NCBI GenBank assembly: GCA_035772735.1
Contig: JASDFA010000002.1
Span: forward strand, 6,448,001 to 6,512,000
Length of the DNA: 64,000 bases
Direction of reading: 5' to 3'
Source: Datura wrightii
Lineage: Eukaryota > Streptophyta > Magnoliopsida > Solanales > Solanaceae
Shown here one piece after another: positions 10,946 through 21,400 of the stretch; within the stretch, counting starts at the first letter, position 1, and every line of letters begins with the position of its first letter. The notes under the pieces were generated by a model. It was given only the letters and a program-made list of their open reading frames with translations. It was not told where the DNA came from and searched no databases. Position numbers and translations under genes: made by a program.

Positions 10946-10974
10946 GTGGCTTTTGTGAATCCTCAAACATCCTC

Positions 10975-12340
10975 AAGGTATACTACCTCTATTCCTCTTA
11001 ATTTCTCCACATCTCCCAGATATAACTTTATTCTTTGCCCGTTTACTTTTAACCTTTTTCCTTCTTTATTCTCAACTTCCACATGCACCATATGGGGACA
11101 TATGTACTACTCTGTATGGCCCCATCCATCTAGATTTCAATTTTCTAAGGCGCAACTAGAGTCTTGAGTTGAATAGCAAGACCAAATCACTTGGGCTAAA
11201 CTCCCTTTTCGCAATCTTCTTATTATGGTAGATCTTCATCCTTTCTTTATAAATGGCCGCACTCTCATAAGCCCTAAGTCAGAATTCATCCAATTCATTA
11301 AGCTGGTTAAGTCTCAGCTTGGATGCTTCATTTCAGTTCATGTTCAACTTTTTCAGAGCCCATAACGCCTTATGCTCTAATTCAACTGGTAGATGGCATG
11401 CTTTGCCATAAACCAGCTGGTAAGAGATGAACCAATAGGGGTCTTATAAGATGTTTAGTAAGTCCACAACGCATCGTCAAGCTTTCTAGACCAATCTGTC
11501 CGGCTAGTATTCACTGTTTTGGCCAGGATAGTCTTGATTTCCCTGTTCAAAACTTCCACTTGTCCACTTGACTGAGGGTGGTAAGGTTTGTCCACCTTGT
11601 GCTTAACACCATATTCTTTCCAATAGGGTCCTGAAGAGGCGGTTACAGAAATGAGATCCACTATCACTGATAACAACTCTGGGAGTGCCAAATCTAGCAA
11701 AGATATGCTTCCGAAGGAATGTTGTAACACTCTTTCCTTCATTATTTGGGAGTGCAATTGCCTCCACCCATTTGGAGACATAATCCACTACCACCAAGAT
11801 GTATTTCATTCCATATGAGATAACAAATGGGCCCATGAAATCAATGCCCCATACATCAAACATATCAACTTCCAAGATAGAGGTCAGTGCCAACTCATGT
11901 TTACGGGTAATACCCCCTGCCTTTGGCATTAATCACAAGTCTTGGTGAAGTCATATGCATCTTGATGAATAGAAGGCCAATAATATCTGCATTGTAAAAT
12001 CTTATGCGCAGTTCTGATACCACTGTGATGACCCCCAATAGGAGATGAGTGAAAAGCCTCCAGAATGCTCAGTATTTCTATTTCAGGCACACACCTATGA
12101 ATGATCCCATCTACACAAATGCGAAATAAATAAGGCTCATCCCAGTAATATCTTCAGGCATTGAATAGGAACTTCTTCTTCTGCCGAGGGGTTAGATCTG
12201 CCTGTATCATATCGCTAACCAAGTAATTTTCAAAGTCTGCAAACTAGGGAATCAAATCCTGCGATGTAGCTAGTACCTATTCATTTGGGAAGGCATTATC
12301 AATATCAATCCTCCCTTTCTCTTACTTCGATCTCGAGCCT
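10975..12340 (-). pseudogene. Ath2 pol: integrase, frameshifted
   Basis: Minus-strand integrase. The best stretches are 11929-11603 (WGIDFMGPF with first Asp; VVISDSGSHFCN with second Asp) and 11781-11455 (HPQSSGQVEVLNREIK with catalytic Glu, then TDWSRKLDDALWTY*). The frame changes near 11620, between second Asp and Glu. All three catalytic residues survive. The C-terminal part (11450-10975) is full of stops but still shows the 'LYLGDVEKLRG' ending. Confidence 0.88.
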
Positions 12341-13754
12341 AGATAAATGGTCTGCCACCTAATTTTCTGTTCCCTTTCGATCTTTAACCTCAAACTCAAA
12401 TTCTTGGAGAAAAAGTACCCACCATATCAATCTGGGTTTAGCATCCTTTTTGGACATTAGGTACCTCAAAGAAGCATGGTCTGTATGAATGATCACCTTG
12501 GTTCAAAACAGGTATGCTCTGAATTTTTCGAATGCAAAGACCACTGCTAGTAGCTCCTTTTCTATGACCGTATAATTCTTCTGGGCCATATTGAGCGTTT
12601 ACTAGAGTAATAGATTGGATGAAAGATCTTTTCTCTTCTTTGGCACAGAACAGCACCAAGAGCGACACCGCTAGCACCACACATTACCTCAAATGTAAGA
12701 GACCAATCTGGAGCGCGGTGATAGAAGTAGTGGTGAGTTTCTCTTTTAAGCACTCAAAAGCCCTTAGACATGCCTCATCGAACACAAACTTTACCTCCTT
12801 CTCAAGTAACTTGCACAATGGTTGTGCAATTTTTGAAAAATCCTTGATAAATCGTCTGTAGAATCTTGCATGCCCTAAAAAGCTCCTGACCCTTTTTATG
12901 AAAATAGGGTGTGGAAAACATGCTATAACTTCGATTTTTGCTCTTTCCACCTCAATCCCCTTTCCCAAGATTTTATGACCCAACACTATTCCCTCCTTAA
13001 CCATAAAATGACATTTTTCCCAGTTTAGCACCAAATTGGTTTCTTCACATCTTTTCAATACTTTACCTAGATGGTCGAGGCAAGATTCAAATGAGTCACC
13101 TACAATAGAAAAATCATCCATAAATACTTCAACGGTGTCTTCTACCCTGTTTGAGAATATGGACATCATATAGCGTCGGAATGTGGCTGCTGCATTGCAC
13201 AATCCAAATGGCATTCTTCTGAAAGCAAAAGTTCCATATGGGCAAGTAAAAGTCTCCTGGTCTTTGGGAGCGATGGCAATCTGATTATATCCTAAATATC
13301 CATCAAGAAAGTAGTACCAACCTCTATCTGCCAACCTGTCAAGCATCTGATCCAAGAATGACATTGGAAAGTGGTCCTTTTGAGTCCAGTGGTTGAGTTT
13401 CCTGTAATCCATGCATACACGCCATCCTGTGACTGGTCGTGTCGGTATCACCTCGTTCTTCTCATTGGGCACCACTGTAATCCCACCTTTTTTTGGTACG
13501 CACTGAACTAGGCTCACCCACTTACTATCTGCGATGGGGTATATAACACCAACATCCAACCACTTGATAATTTCCTTCTTTACAACTTCTTGCATTTGAG
13601 GGTTCAGGCGACACTGATGTTCTATACTCGATTTACAGTCTGGCTCTAGTTGGATCTTGTGAGTATATATGCTTGGTGGGATTCTTATAATATCAAGTAT
13701 GGTCCAGCCAATTGCCTTTTTGTACCATTTTTGGTTGTTGACCAGAGCTCCCAC
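12340..13754 (-). pseudogene. Ath2 pol: reverse transcriptase and RNase H
   Basis: The longest coding stretch in the window (356 residues, 13754-12684). RT motifs in order: TRPVTGWRVCMDYRKLN, FPMSFLDQMLDRLA, YNQIAIAPKDQEKT-like block, TFAFRRMPFGLCNA, and the catalytic VEVFMDDFSIVG with both Asp. The connection block GHKILGKGIEVERAKIE follows, then RNase H from about 12750. The first RNase H Asp is lost (MCGASGVALGAV for MCDAS). Several stops and shifts follow 12684. The RT core looks nearly intact, unlike the rest. Confidence 0.92.
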
Positions 13755-13769
13755 CTGATCATCTAACAG

Positions 13770-14040
13770 TCTGCTGCAATTATGACCGACAAGGTATTGT
13801 TTTCTCCGAAGAATGCATACTTGAGATGGGGAGGTAATGCTTTTAGCTAGAGGACTAGTGGCACCTCCATAAATGGCTTGCCGCTGGCATTGAATGATTC
13901 TTTAGATCTAGGTCTAACTTCTTTTGGCTGAAGTTATATGACCCCATTCCATTTAAAGAATTCACCATCTCCGTGCATTCCGATCTCCCATCTCCCTCAT
14001 AATTCATCATCACAGCTGCCAATGTATTAACAGTCATCAT
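13770..14040 (-). pseudogene. Ath2: protease-to-RT linker remnant
   Basis: Residues such as TLAAVMMNYEGDG, NSLNGMGSY and KKLDLDLKN match the linker between protease and RT in Athila-type polyproteins. Only about 170 bases separate it from the PBS, so gag and the protease active site have been deleted. Confidence 0.75.
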
Positions 14041-14210
14041 CTCTCCACAAGCATTGGTAGCTTATCACATTCCATCTGAGTGTTTGAGCGAGGGATCGTT
14101 CGCTTGATATATCCTGAGAGAGTCAAAAAAGAAAAACAAAGAAAAGCGTAAAAAGGAAAATAACTATCAAAAAGTCAAAATACAAACCAATAATCTAGTC
14201 TTAACCATAT

Positions 14211-14228
14211 TCCACGGCAATGACGCCA
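14211..14228 (-). other. Ath2 primer-binding site
   Basis: Minus-strand TGGCGTCATTGCCGTGGA, 5 bases inside the 5' LTR end (14234). Matches the tRNA-Asp-type PBS of Athila elements and sets the orientation of Ath2. Confidence 0.85.
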
Positions 14229-14233
14229 CTCTT

Positions 14234-14641
14234 TGATAATGCTCAAACCATACATCCTACCGAAGTATGAAGCGGACGCTGTCAATAAAAAATCCAACAA
14301 AGAGGTTGGGGTCGAACCCACAGGGAATATGGAAGAGCTAGACTAAAGCCGGTAAGTGAACTTGTTAGGTAGTTACTCCAAAAAGGAGGGTTCTAAAGAA
14401 AACAATAATTAAAAAACACAATTAAGGCTTTAGTTGAAATCAGTAATGAAAGATAACTAAGGTATTGTGTTCCCCATGGGTTCATAACTGCTTCGGGTAT
14501 ACATATGTGATCATCACTAATGCTTACTTGTAGAACTAACAACTTAGGCTTATCCAAACGACCGATCAGTTCCTATTGAATGACTATACTCAGTCACCCA
14601 ACCAGTTCTCATGAGTGATTGGAAATTAACCATTATCAATA
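14234..14641 (-). repeat. Ath2 5' LTR, PBS-proximal part
   Basis: 408 bp matching 5194-5600. Interrupted by Del1 at 14641/14642; the last five bases CAATA are the left TSD of Del1. Confidence 0.92.
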
Positions 14642-14900
14642 TGTTACACCCCGTAAGTTTCTAATGTTTAGTCGTCTTATTTGTATGTTGGTTAAGAGTT
14701 TTAGAGTGCCATATGTACGAGGAAGGGGCTCAGGGAAAGGCCGAACAAGTGCAAAGTCGGGATTTCATGGGAGGAGGCCGAACCAAGTTGCCCAGAGGGG
14801 CAAAGTGGCACGGAGCAGCCCCTACGCGTTACCCAAAGTGGCACGGAGCAGAATTAGCGTGACCGACAGAGTGCCACATTGCCTTGTATGCCACCTCAAG

Positions 14901-14909
14901 TATATAAAG
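14901..14909 (+). promoter_or_regulatory. TATA box of Del1 5' LTR
   Basis: TATATAAAG in the context CTCAAGTATATAAAGGC. Exactly the same box is at 21660 (3' LTR), 36998 and 44171 (Del4) and 52458 (Del6). Confidence 0.7.
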
Positions 14910-15539
14910 GCCTCACACTTAGATGTTATTTCATTTCTCATATATCCTCAGCCAGCAGAGGTAAGAACGAGGGAAAACTACTAAAAATCATTCGATTACG
15001 CCGCTAAACGCCATCCAAATCTAAATTAACTCCGGGTAGTGAAGTATAAGGCTGTAGAGAGCATCACTGCAGAGTTATTTTCATAAAATACGCCCGATGA
15101 ATCGTAGTCCCACCGAGCCTAAGTTGGTGGAATTATTTCAAAGTAGTGTCATACGATCACGTGCCTAAAGTAAGTATTTCTCCCTTCTAGATTCGCGAGA
15201 AATTATGAGTTTTTGATCGTATTTCGATAAGTTGAGTATAGTAAATATATATATATATATATAAGTTATTATTTTCTTCGAATATAGTAATAAAGTATCC
15301 CTATTCTTCCGTTAATATGATTACAGTTGAGAAGGGCTGTTGAACACGAGCCAAAACCTGCCAGTTAATCGGTAAACAGCGAACGAGGTATGTTAAGGCA
15401 TTTTGTTTCGGCAAGTTAGTTTCTTCAGCATAGTAGTCCAGTATGAATCCCAGTAAAGCATGTCAGGAGTATGTTATCATGTCTAGTTATTGTTGTCAGT
15501 CGAGGCTCGTAATTTGTGTTGTTTTGGGCTGGATTACAC

Positions 15540-15780
15540 CTATATAGCTTTCGTGACCACCCTAGGGTTAATAACTGTGTCGCTGCCTGCAAGGAGTGAG
15601 ATTATGTCGCTCTACGAAGCGGCATACCGTTCGCAAGGGACGAAGATGGGGATCCAAATCCTTATATGTCGTGGTTGGCCTTATAAACACCCTCGCCGAG
15701 AGTTTAGGCTCGGGGTGTAGATATCAGGAGTCCTCTAGACTCAGACACAACTACAGTTAGGGGCTGAGCGGGCCCAGTTG
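15540..15780 (+). other. Hairpin-rich leader segment of Del1 5' LTR
   Basis: Consecutive short inverted repeats: CGCT-ctacga-AGCG (15608-15621), a reduced gCAAGGGACG element, and GAGTC-ctcta-GACTC near 15730. Counterparts at 22340-22520, 38115-38330, 45290-45500 and 54275-54470. Downstream of the TATA, so within the transcribed leader. Confidence 0.55.
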
Positions 15781-16384
15781 CAGACCAAGGGGATCGGCAG
15801 GATGCTTATAGCTGGTAGTTGACTCAGTATGACCTGGATAGGGGTATATAGATTGAGGTGTACTTAATAGGGCTAATGGGGGCTCAGGTGGGTTACTTTA
15901 TGCTGATTGTACCTTCCGGCTTATGGGAGCCAGGTAAGGTTTATGTTTGCTTTAGTTACTGATAGTTAGACAGTAAGACGCCTCGTTTGTCAGGTATGAC
16001 CCCTACCCTCCTTATTACAGTTATCTTTAGCCCTGATTTACTACTTCAGTCATCTTCAGTCTGGTTCCTTTACTTCAGTCATTGTCAGTTCTATTTCCTT
16101 ACTTGTAGTTATTTAAAGTTACTGCCTTACATATTCAGTACCTGTGGTACGGATACCCTCTTCTGGGGCACTGCATTACTTGACTGCAGGTACAGATAGA
16201 CGAGGAGAAGGTCCCTCATAGTTCCAGTTAGCCGTACAGAATCGTCAGCTCCCTTCTTCCGGAGCTTGTGTGATAGAGGTTTACTTCCTTTGTTTGTACA
16301 GTATGGGTAGGTCGAGGCCCTGTCCCGACCATCTTATTACTCCTAGAGGCTTGCATATTGTATTACTTCCCTGTGGTTAGATGA

Positions 16385-16660
16385 GATTGACCGCGTGGGA
16401 CCCATATGTGTTTTAGATTATGTGTGTTGGCCATGTGGGGCCCTGTTTAGCTGTTGATTGGCGGCCTTGTTGGTCATAGTTCAGTTTAGCATCTAATTTT
16501 ACTTTCCAGTTATAACTAGATATCATGGTGGCCTTGTCGGCCGCATAGGACTCCCTATGACTGTTTGTCTCTGGTTAGCTGTTTATTTTCACAGGTTGCT
16601 ATAGGCCTTGTCGTCCGGGGATTGTATTTACAGCCACTATATAGCCCGTTGTTTTCTCAA
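16385..16660 (+). other. U5 motif array and cruciform near the Del1 PBS
   Basis: Repeated 'GGCC-ttgt-GGnC' elements (GGCCATGTGGGGCC, GGCCTTGTCGGCC and relatives) end with GCTATA (16598-16603) ... ACAGCC ... TATAGC (16640-16645). In the 3' LTR and Del4 the inner stem is complete; here one inner base is mismatched. Confidence 0.5.
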
Positions 16661-16778
16661 TTTTAGAGTTAGAGTCACCCCTGCACTAGAGGTGATTAGG
16701 CTAAGTAAGTTCAGCAGTTTAGGTACTAGTAGGGCACCAGGTTCTAGTCATGCCTCCCAAGGTGGGGCGTGACAAACT

Positions 16779-16790
16779 TGGTATCAGAGC
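16779..16790 (+). other. Del1 primer-binding site
   Basis: TGGTATCAGAGC four bases after the 5' LTR, complementary to the 3' end of initiator tRNA-Met, as usual for Del/Tekay elements. Confidence 0.9.
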
Positions 16791-16987
16791 AGGTCGTATC
16801 CCAGGGAGTCTGCTAGCCGTGCTAAGTAGTGTCTTGTCTATGGATGTGTTGTGCACCACATACTATAGGCAGGAGGTTGCAAGGCATGATAGGATGGTTA
16901 CTCTTTCTTCTTATTCAGTCATGGTATAGAGCGGTACAGTATTGGGTTGAGTCCCTAAGCTTATTATACTCTTTTGCTTACAGAGAA

Positions 16988-17580
16988 ATGTCGGACCAGC
17001 GACACCCTACGATAGGCAGGAGGCTAGATGTAGCTACAGGAGAGGGCACCAGCAGGGTGCCTCAGCCTCGGTCAGAATTGGCCTGATCTGAGAATGATAT
17101 AGAGGTATCATCTCGACCTCCCCAGCAGTCTCCACCACGTCAGGAACCGCTTGGGACGGCCAGTGTGACAGCACCGCCTCCGGTAGTTTCTATACCCGTA
17201 CCATTCGACCAGGAGGTCAGGAGCAGCATCGCAGGGATAGACCGGGTGAATTACAGGAGGAGTCCCGGGGAGGACCTAGGCCATGATTATCAGATAGGCC
17301 ACCTAGACCCTCGCCTCCACCACAGCGGCAGAGGAGCAGGTCTACTCGCCGAGGGCAGCCAGAGCCCGGCGAAGGTTCGCGAGCAGTAGGTTCACAGCAG
17401 CAGAAGGGAGTAGAGCAGAGAGGGTTTACAATACCACTTTGCCCTATTTACAGTCGACGCCACTCTAGAGCATGCATGTATGGTTCCACAACATGCTACA
17501 TTTGTGGACAGGAGGGTCACCAGATGAGGAATTGTCCAGTTAGGGGTCAGGGTAATCAGGATCGACAAGATAGATCCTTG
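16988..17580 (+). pseudogene. Del1 gag remnant with CCHC zinc knuckle
   Basis: An ATG at 16988 opens MSDQRHPTIGRR. A Pro/Arg/Gln-rich stretch is broken by a stop at 17084 and a frame change. The nucleocapsid knuckle CYICGQEGHQMRNC (17494-17535) fits CX2CX4HX4C. Only about 190 codons are present where such gag proteins usually have over 400, and the conserved retrotransposon-gag core is absent. Probably an internal deletion. Confidence 0.75.
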
Positions 17581-17712
17581 GTAAGATCATGAGCTCCAGC
17601 GTCCTCGGCAGGGCGTAGGCCCTCAGTTTCAGCCGGCAGAGGCCTAGGCAGATCAGGGGCCTCCAGTTCAGGTGCTAGCCCAAACCGTACTTATGCACTA
17701 CCGGGGCGATAG

Positions 17713-18504
17713 GAGTCGGAGTCGTCACCAGATGTTGTGACAGGTATGCTGAACATTTGCTCTCATCCTGCTTATGTGTTGATAGATCCAAGATCCACCT
17801 TGTCCTATGTTACACCGTTAGTGACTCAGAAGTTTAGTATTATGCCGGAATTGCTTCAGCAACCTTTCCCAGTGTCTACACCCTTTGGTGACACTATTAT
17901 AGCTAGAAGGGTCTATCGGGGGTGTATAGTAGAGGTTTCCAGTCGTCAGACTACGACAGACTTGATAGAACTAGAAATGGTTGATTTTGATGCCATTATG
18001 GGTATGGACTGGCTAGCTCTATGCTATGCCAATGTCGAATGTTGGACCAAGATTGTCCGATTCCACTTTCCAAGGGAGGCAGTATGGGAGTGGAAAGGTA
18101 GTACAGCCACGCCAAAAGGTAGGTTTATTTCCTATCTTCGGGTGAGAAAATTGATAGCAAAAGGGCGCATTTATCATATTGTTAGAGTTCGGGATGTTCG
18201 GGCAGAGCCTCCGACCCTTCAGTCTATTCCAGTGGTTAATGAATTTCCTGACGTATTTCTAAATGAGCTTCCTGGCATTTCCCCAGAAAGGGAAATTGAT
18301 TTTGCAATCGATCTATTACCAGGAAATCAGCCTATATCTATTCCTCCATATCGGATGACTCCTGCTGAACTCAGAGAACTAAAGGAACAATTGAAGGATT
18401 TGCTAGACAATGGCTTTATCCGGTCGAGTACCTCACCATGGGGTGCGCCAGTTCTATTCGTGAGGAAGAAGGATGACTCCCTCTGTATGTGTGTAGATTA
18501 TCGG
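17713..18504 (+). pseudogene. Del1 pol: aspartic protease and start of RT
   Basis: Protease begins with ESESSPDVVTG; the active-site loop reads VLIDPRSTLSY where the family has DPGS, so the Gly after Asp-Pro is Arg. The flap and second half continue to 'DFDAIMGMDWL' (about 17990). RT starts near 18230 (VVNEFPDVFLNELPG) and runs in the same frame to MCVDYR, stopping at TAG 18505-18507 where the family has CAG (Gln). A TAG at 17710 upstream also looks like a former CAG. Confidence 0.9.
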
Positions 18505-18507
18505 TAG

Positions 18508-19560
18508 CTGAATAAATTCACTATCAAGAATAAGTTCCTGCTTCCAAAATAGACGACCTGTTTGATCAGCTACAGGGAGCGAGGTATTTTTCAAAGATTG
18601 ACTTAAGGTCAGGATATCATCAGGTCCGAGTTCGTGAAAGAGATATTCCAAAGACTACCTTCAGGACCAGATACGACCACTTTGAATTTCTAGTCATGTC
18701 CTTCGGACTGACAAATGCCCCAGCAGTGTTCAGGGACCTGATGAACAACGTTTTCAGACCATACCTAGACTTGTTCGTGATAGTATTTATCGATGATATT
18801 CTAGTGTATTCCTTCTCAGAGGAAGATCACCGGGATCATCTACGGATAGTGCTCCAAATTCTTAGATATCGCCAGCTATATGCAAAATTTTCTAAATGTG
18901 AATTTTGGCTGAATTCAGTAGCCTTCTTAGGACATATTGTGTCAGATGCTGGTATACAGGTAGATACGCAGAAGATAGAGGTAGTGAAAACATGGCCTAG
19001 ACTTACCACTCCGACTGAGGTACATAGTTTCCTGGGGTTAGCTGGGTATTACAGAAGGTTCGTGGAAGGATTTTCCACTTTAGTAGCACCTTTAACCAAA
19101 TTGGCACAGAAGGCAGCAAAATTCCATTGGACTGAGGCATGTGAGCAGAGATTTCATGAACTGAAAGGCAGATTGACATCAGCACCGGTGCTAACATTGC
19201 CAGAAGGAACAGAGGGTTATGCAGTCTATTGTGACACTTCAGGTGTTGGGTTAGGATGTGTTTTGATGCAGCATGGTAAGGTGATTGCCTATGCTTCCAA
19301 GAAGCTGAGGAAGCATGAGACGAACTACCCTACCCATGACCTGGAGTTAGCCGCGGTGATTCATGCCTAGAAAATATGGAGGAACTACCTGTATGACGTC
19401 CACGTAGATATTTTCACTAATCACAAAAGCCTGTAGTATATTTTCACCCAGAAAGAGTTGAATCTGCGACAGCGTCGCTGGTGGAGCTGTTAAAGGATTA
19501 TCATGTGAATATTTTATATCACCCAGGAAGGGCCAATGTTGTAGCAGATTCCCTTAGCCG
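18508..19560 (+). pseudogene. Del1 pol: RT and RNase H, shifted frame
   Basis: A one-base frame change near 18550 (LPK/IDDLFDQL). RT motifs: KIDLRSGYHQVRVRE, MSFGLTNAPAVF and the catalytic VIVFIDDILVYS (near 18786). The connection region is intact (FLGHIVSDAGI, AGYYRRFVEGFS). RNase H keeps YAVYCDTSGVGLG (first Asp) and HDLELAAVIHA (Glu). TAG at 19368 and TAG at 19434 (CAG in relatives) interrupt it; the end shows 'ADSLSRK', keeping the last Asp. Confidence 0.9.
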
Positions 19561-20960
19561 CAAATCCATGGGAAGCCTGTCATATTTATAGCCCGAGCGA
19601 CAGGAATTGACTCGAGAATTGCATCAGCTAGCCAATTTAGCCGTTCGTATAGTAGAATCAGGAGACAATGGAGCGGTAATCCAGAATACCGCAGTGTCAT
19701 CATTGATGGTGGAAGTGAAGGAACGACAATATGAAGATCCTCCTGGTTTAGCTCAGAAATAGGGTCCAATAAGGGGAAGTGATAGATTTCCAGGTAACTG
19801 AGGACAGAGTTTTGAGATATAGGGATCGCCTCTGCTTTCCAGACGTGGCAGGGCTTCGCCAGAAAATTATGGGCGAGGTACACTATGCCCGTTTCTCTCT
19901 CCATCCAGGTTCGACAAAGATGTACCATGACGTAAAAAAGATTTACTAGTGGCTGGGAATGAAAAAGGGGATAGCAGGATTCGTAGCTCAATATCCCAAT
20001 TGCCAACATATGAAAGTTGAACATCAGAAACCAGGTGGACTGACACAGGATATAGCCATGCCTTTATGGAAATGGGAGGCAGTTAATATGGATTTCGTAG
20101 TAGGGTTACCTCGTATTAGGCGTAAATATGATTCTATCTAGGTAGTTGTTGACAGGTTGACAAAATCAGCTCACTTTCTTCCAGTAAGGGCTACCTTTTC
20201 AGCAGAAGATTATGCTGACTTGTATATTAGAAAAATAGTCCGATTGCATGGTGTTCTGCTTTCAATTATCTCTGACCAAGGGGCGCAGTTTACAACTAAA
20301 TTTTGGCAATCTTTTCAGAGGGGCCTGGGGACACAGGTTAACATGAGCACAACCTTCCATCCTCAGACAGATGGGCTGGCGGAATGTACAATCTAGACGC
20401 TCGAGGATATGTTACGGGCGTGTGTGCTAGATTTTGGAGGCAGCTGGGATGAACATCTATTGCTTATTGAATTTTCCTATAATAACAGTTATCATTCAGC
20501 AATTCAGATGGCGCCTTATGAAGCGTTATATGGGCGGAAGTGCAGATCTCCAGCTGGTTGGTTTGAGGTGGGAGAATCGACATTGATTGGGCCAGATATT
20601 ATTCATCAGTCAGAAGAGAAAGTAAAGCTTTTCAGGGAACGTCTGCTGCTGCTCAGAGCCGCCAGAAATCTTATGATGATGTGTGGCAGAGAAACCTAGA
20701 GTTTAATGTGGGTGACTGGGTATTCCTGAAGGTTTCACCGATAAAGGGTGTGACGAGATTTGGTAAGAAAGGCAAGCTTAGCCCGAGGTTTATTGGGCCT
20801 TATCAGATTCACCGAAGGATAGGCCAGGTGGCTTATGAATTGGATTTACCTCCAGAATTAGAATTTGTTCACCCAATTTTTCATGTATCAATGCTGAGGA
20901 AGTGCATAGGAGATCCCTCTAGGATTATCCAGTCAAAGACATCCAAATCACTGAGGAGTT
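19561..20960 (+). pseudogene. Del1 pol: integrase
   Basis: Zinc-binding HHCC: HYARFSLHPG has the His pair, but the first Cys is Tyr (VAQYPNCQ). Core: NMDFVVGLP (first Asp), SIISDQGAQF (second Asp), TDGLAECTI (Glu). Stops at 19947 (TGG to TAG), 20139 (TGG to TAG) and 20394 (CAG to TAG), with a frame change near 20650. The C-terminal domain reads NVGDWVFLKVSPIKGVTRFG, then GPYQIHRRIGQVAYELDLP and HPIFHVSMLRKC. Confidence 0.9.
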
Positions 20961-21115
20961 AGCTTATGAAGAAGCTCCAGTAGCCATACTAGATCGGTAG
21001 ATCCGCAGACTAAGAACTAAAGATGTTGCTTCCGTTAAAGTGTTATGGCTGAATAAGAACCGAGAGGAGATGACCTGGGAGGTAGAAGACGATATGAAAA
21101 CCAGACATTCTTAGG
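20961..21115 (+). pseudogene. Del1 integrase chromodomain
   Basis: EELAYEEAPVAILDR, TAG (20998-21000, CAG in relatives), IRRLRTKDVASVKVLW, then EEMTWEVEDDM. This C-terminal chromodomain is the hallmark of chromoviruses and is thought to bind modified histones at target sites. Confidence 0.85.
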
Positions 21116-21382
21116 TAGTCAGATTGTGCAGCTAGAGGTATGTTGTTGTTGTTGTTTCATAAGTTTCATTATATACATGTATATGTGAGATAATTGACTT
21201 CAGTCTATTGTGAAGTGAATGTTATAGTATTATGTGAAGTACCTGTATTAGACTTTTTTGCGTTTCAGGGTTTTTGGATAGTCCATATTATAGGGAGACT
21301 CTACTGAAATTTTTTCAGAATAAGTAATTGCAAGGTTAAAGTTCTTGGAAGCAGAAGTTAACATTCGAGGACGAATGTTCTT

Positions 21383-21400
21383 AAAAGGGGGGGGGGAGGA
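21383..21400 (+). other. Del1 polypurine tract
   Basis: AAAAGGGGGGGGGGAGGA directly before the 3' LTR. Preceded by CATTCGAGGACGAATGTTC (21363-21380), an inverted repeat (CATTCG..CGAATG) repeated before the Del4 tract at 43910-43927. Confidence 0.85.

Larger units (their letters stand above)
14642..16774 (+). repeat. Del1 5' LTR
   Basis: 2133 bp, TGTTACACCCCG...GGCGTGACA. TATATAAAG at 14901-14909 implies a U3 of only about 260 bp and an R-U5 leader of about 1.8 kb. It contains a (TA)n run (15248-15262), a hairpin-rich stretch (15540-15780) and repeated GGCCttGTcGGCC-like motifs (16385-16660). Confidence 0.95.

Noticed and set aside
10769..11167. 132-residue plus-strand ORF
   Set aside because: Antisense of the degraded Ath2 integrase end and post-pol box.
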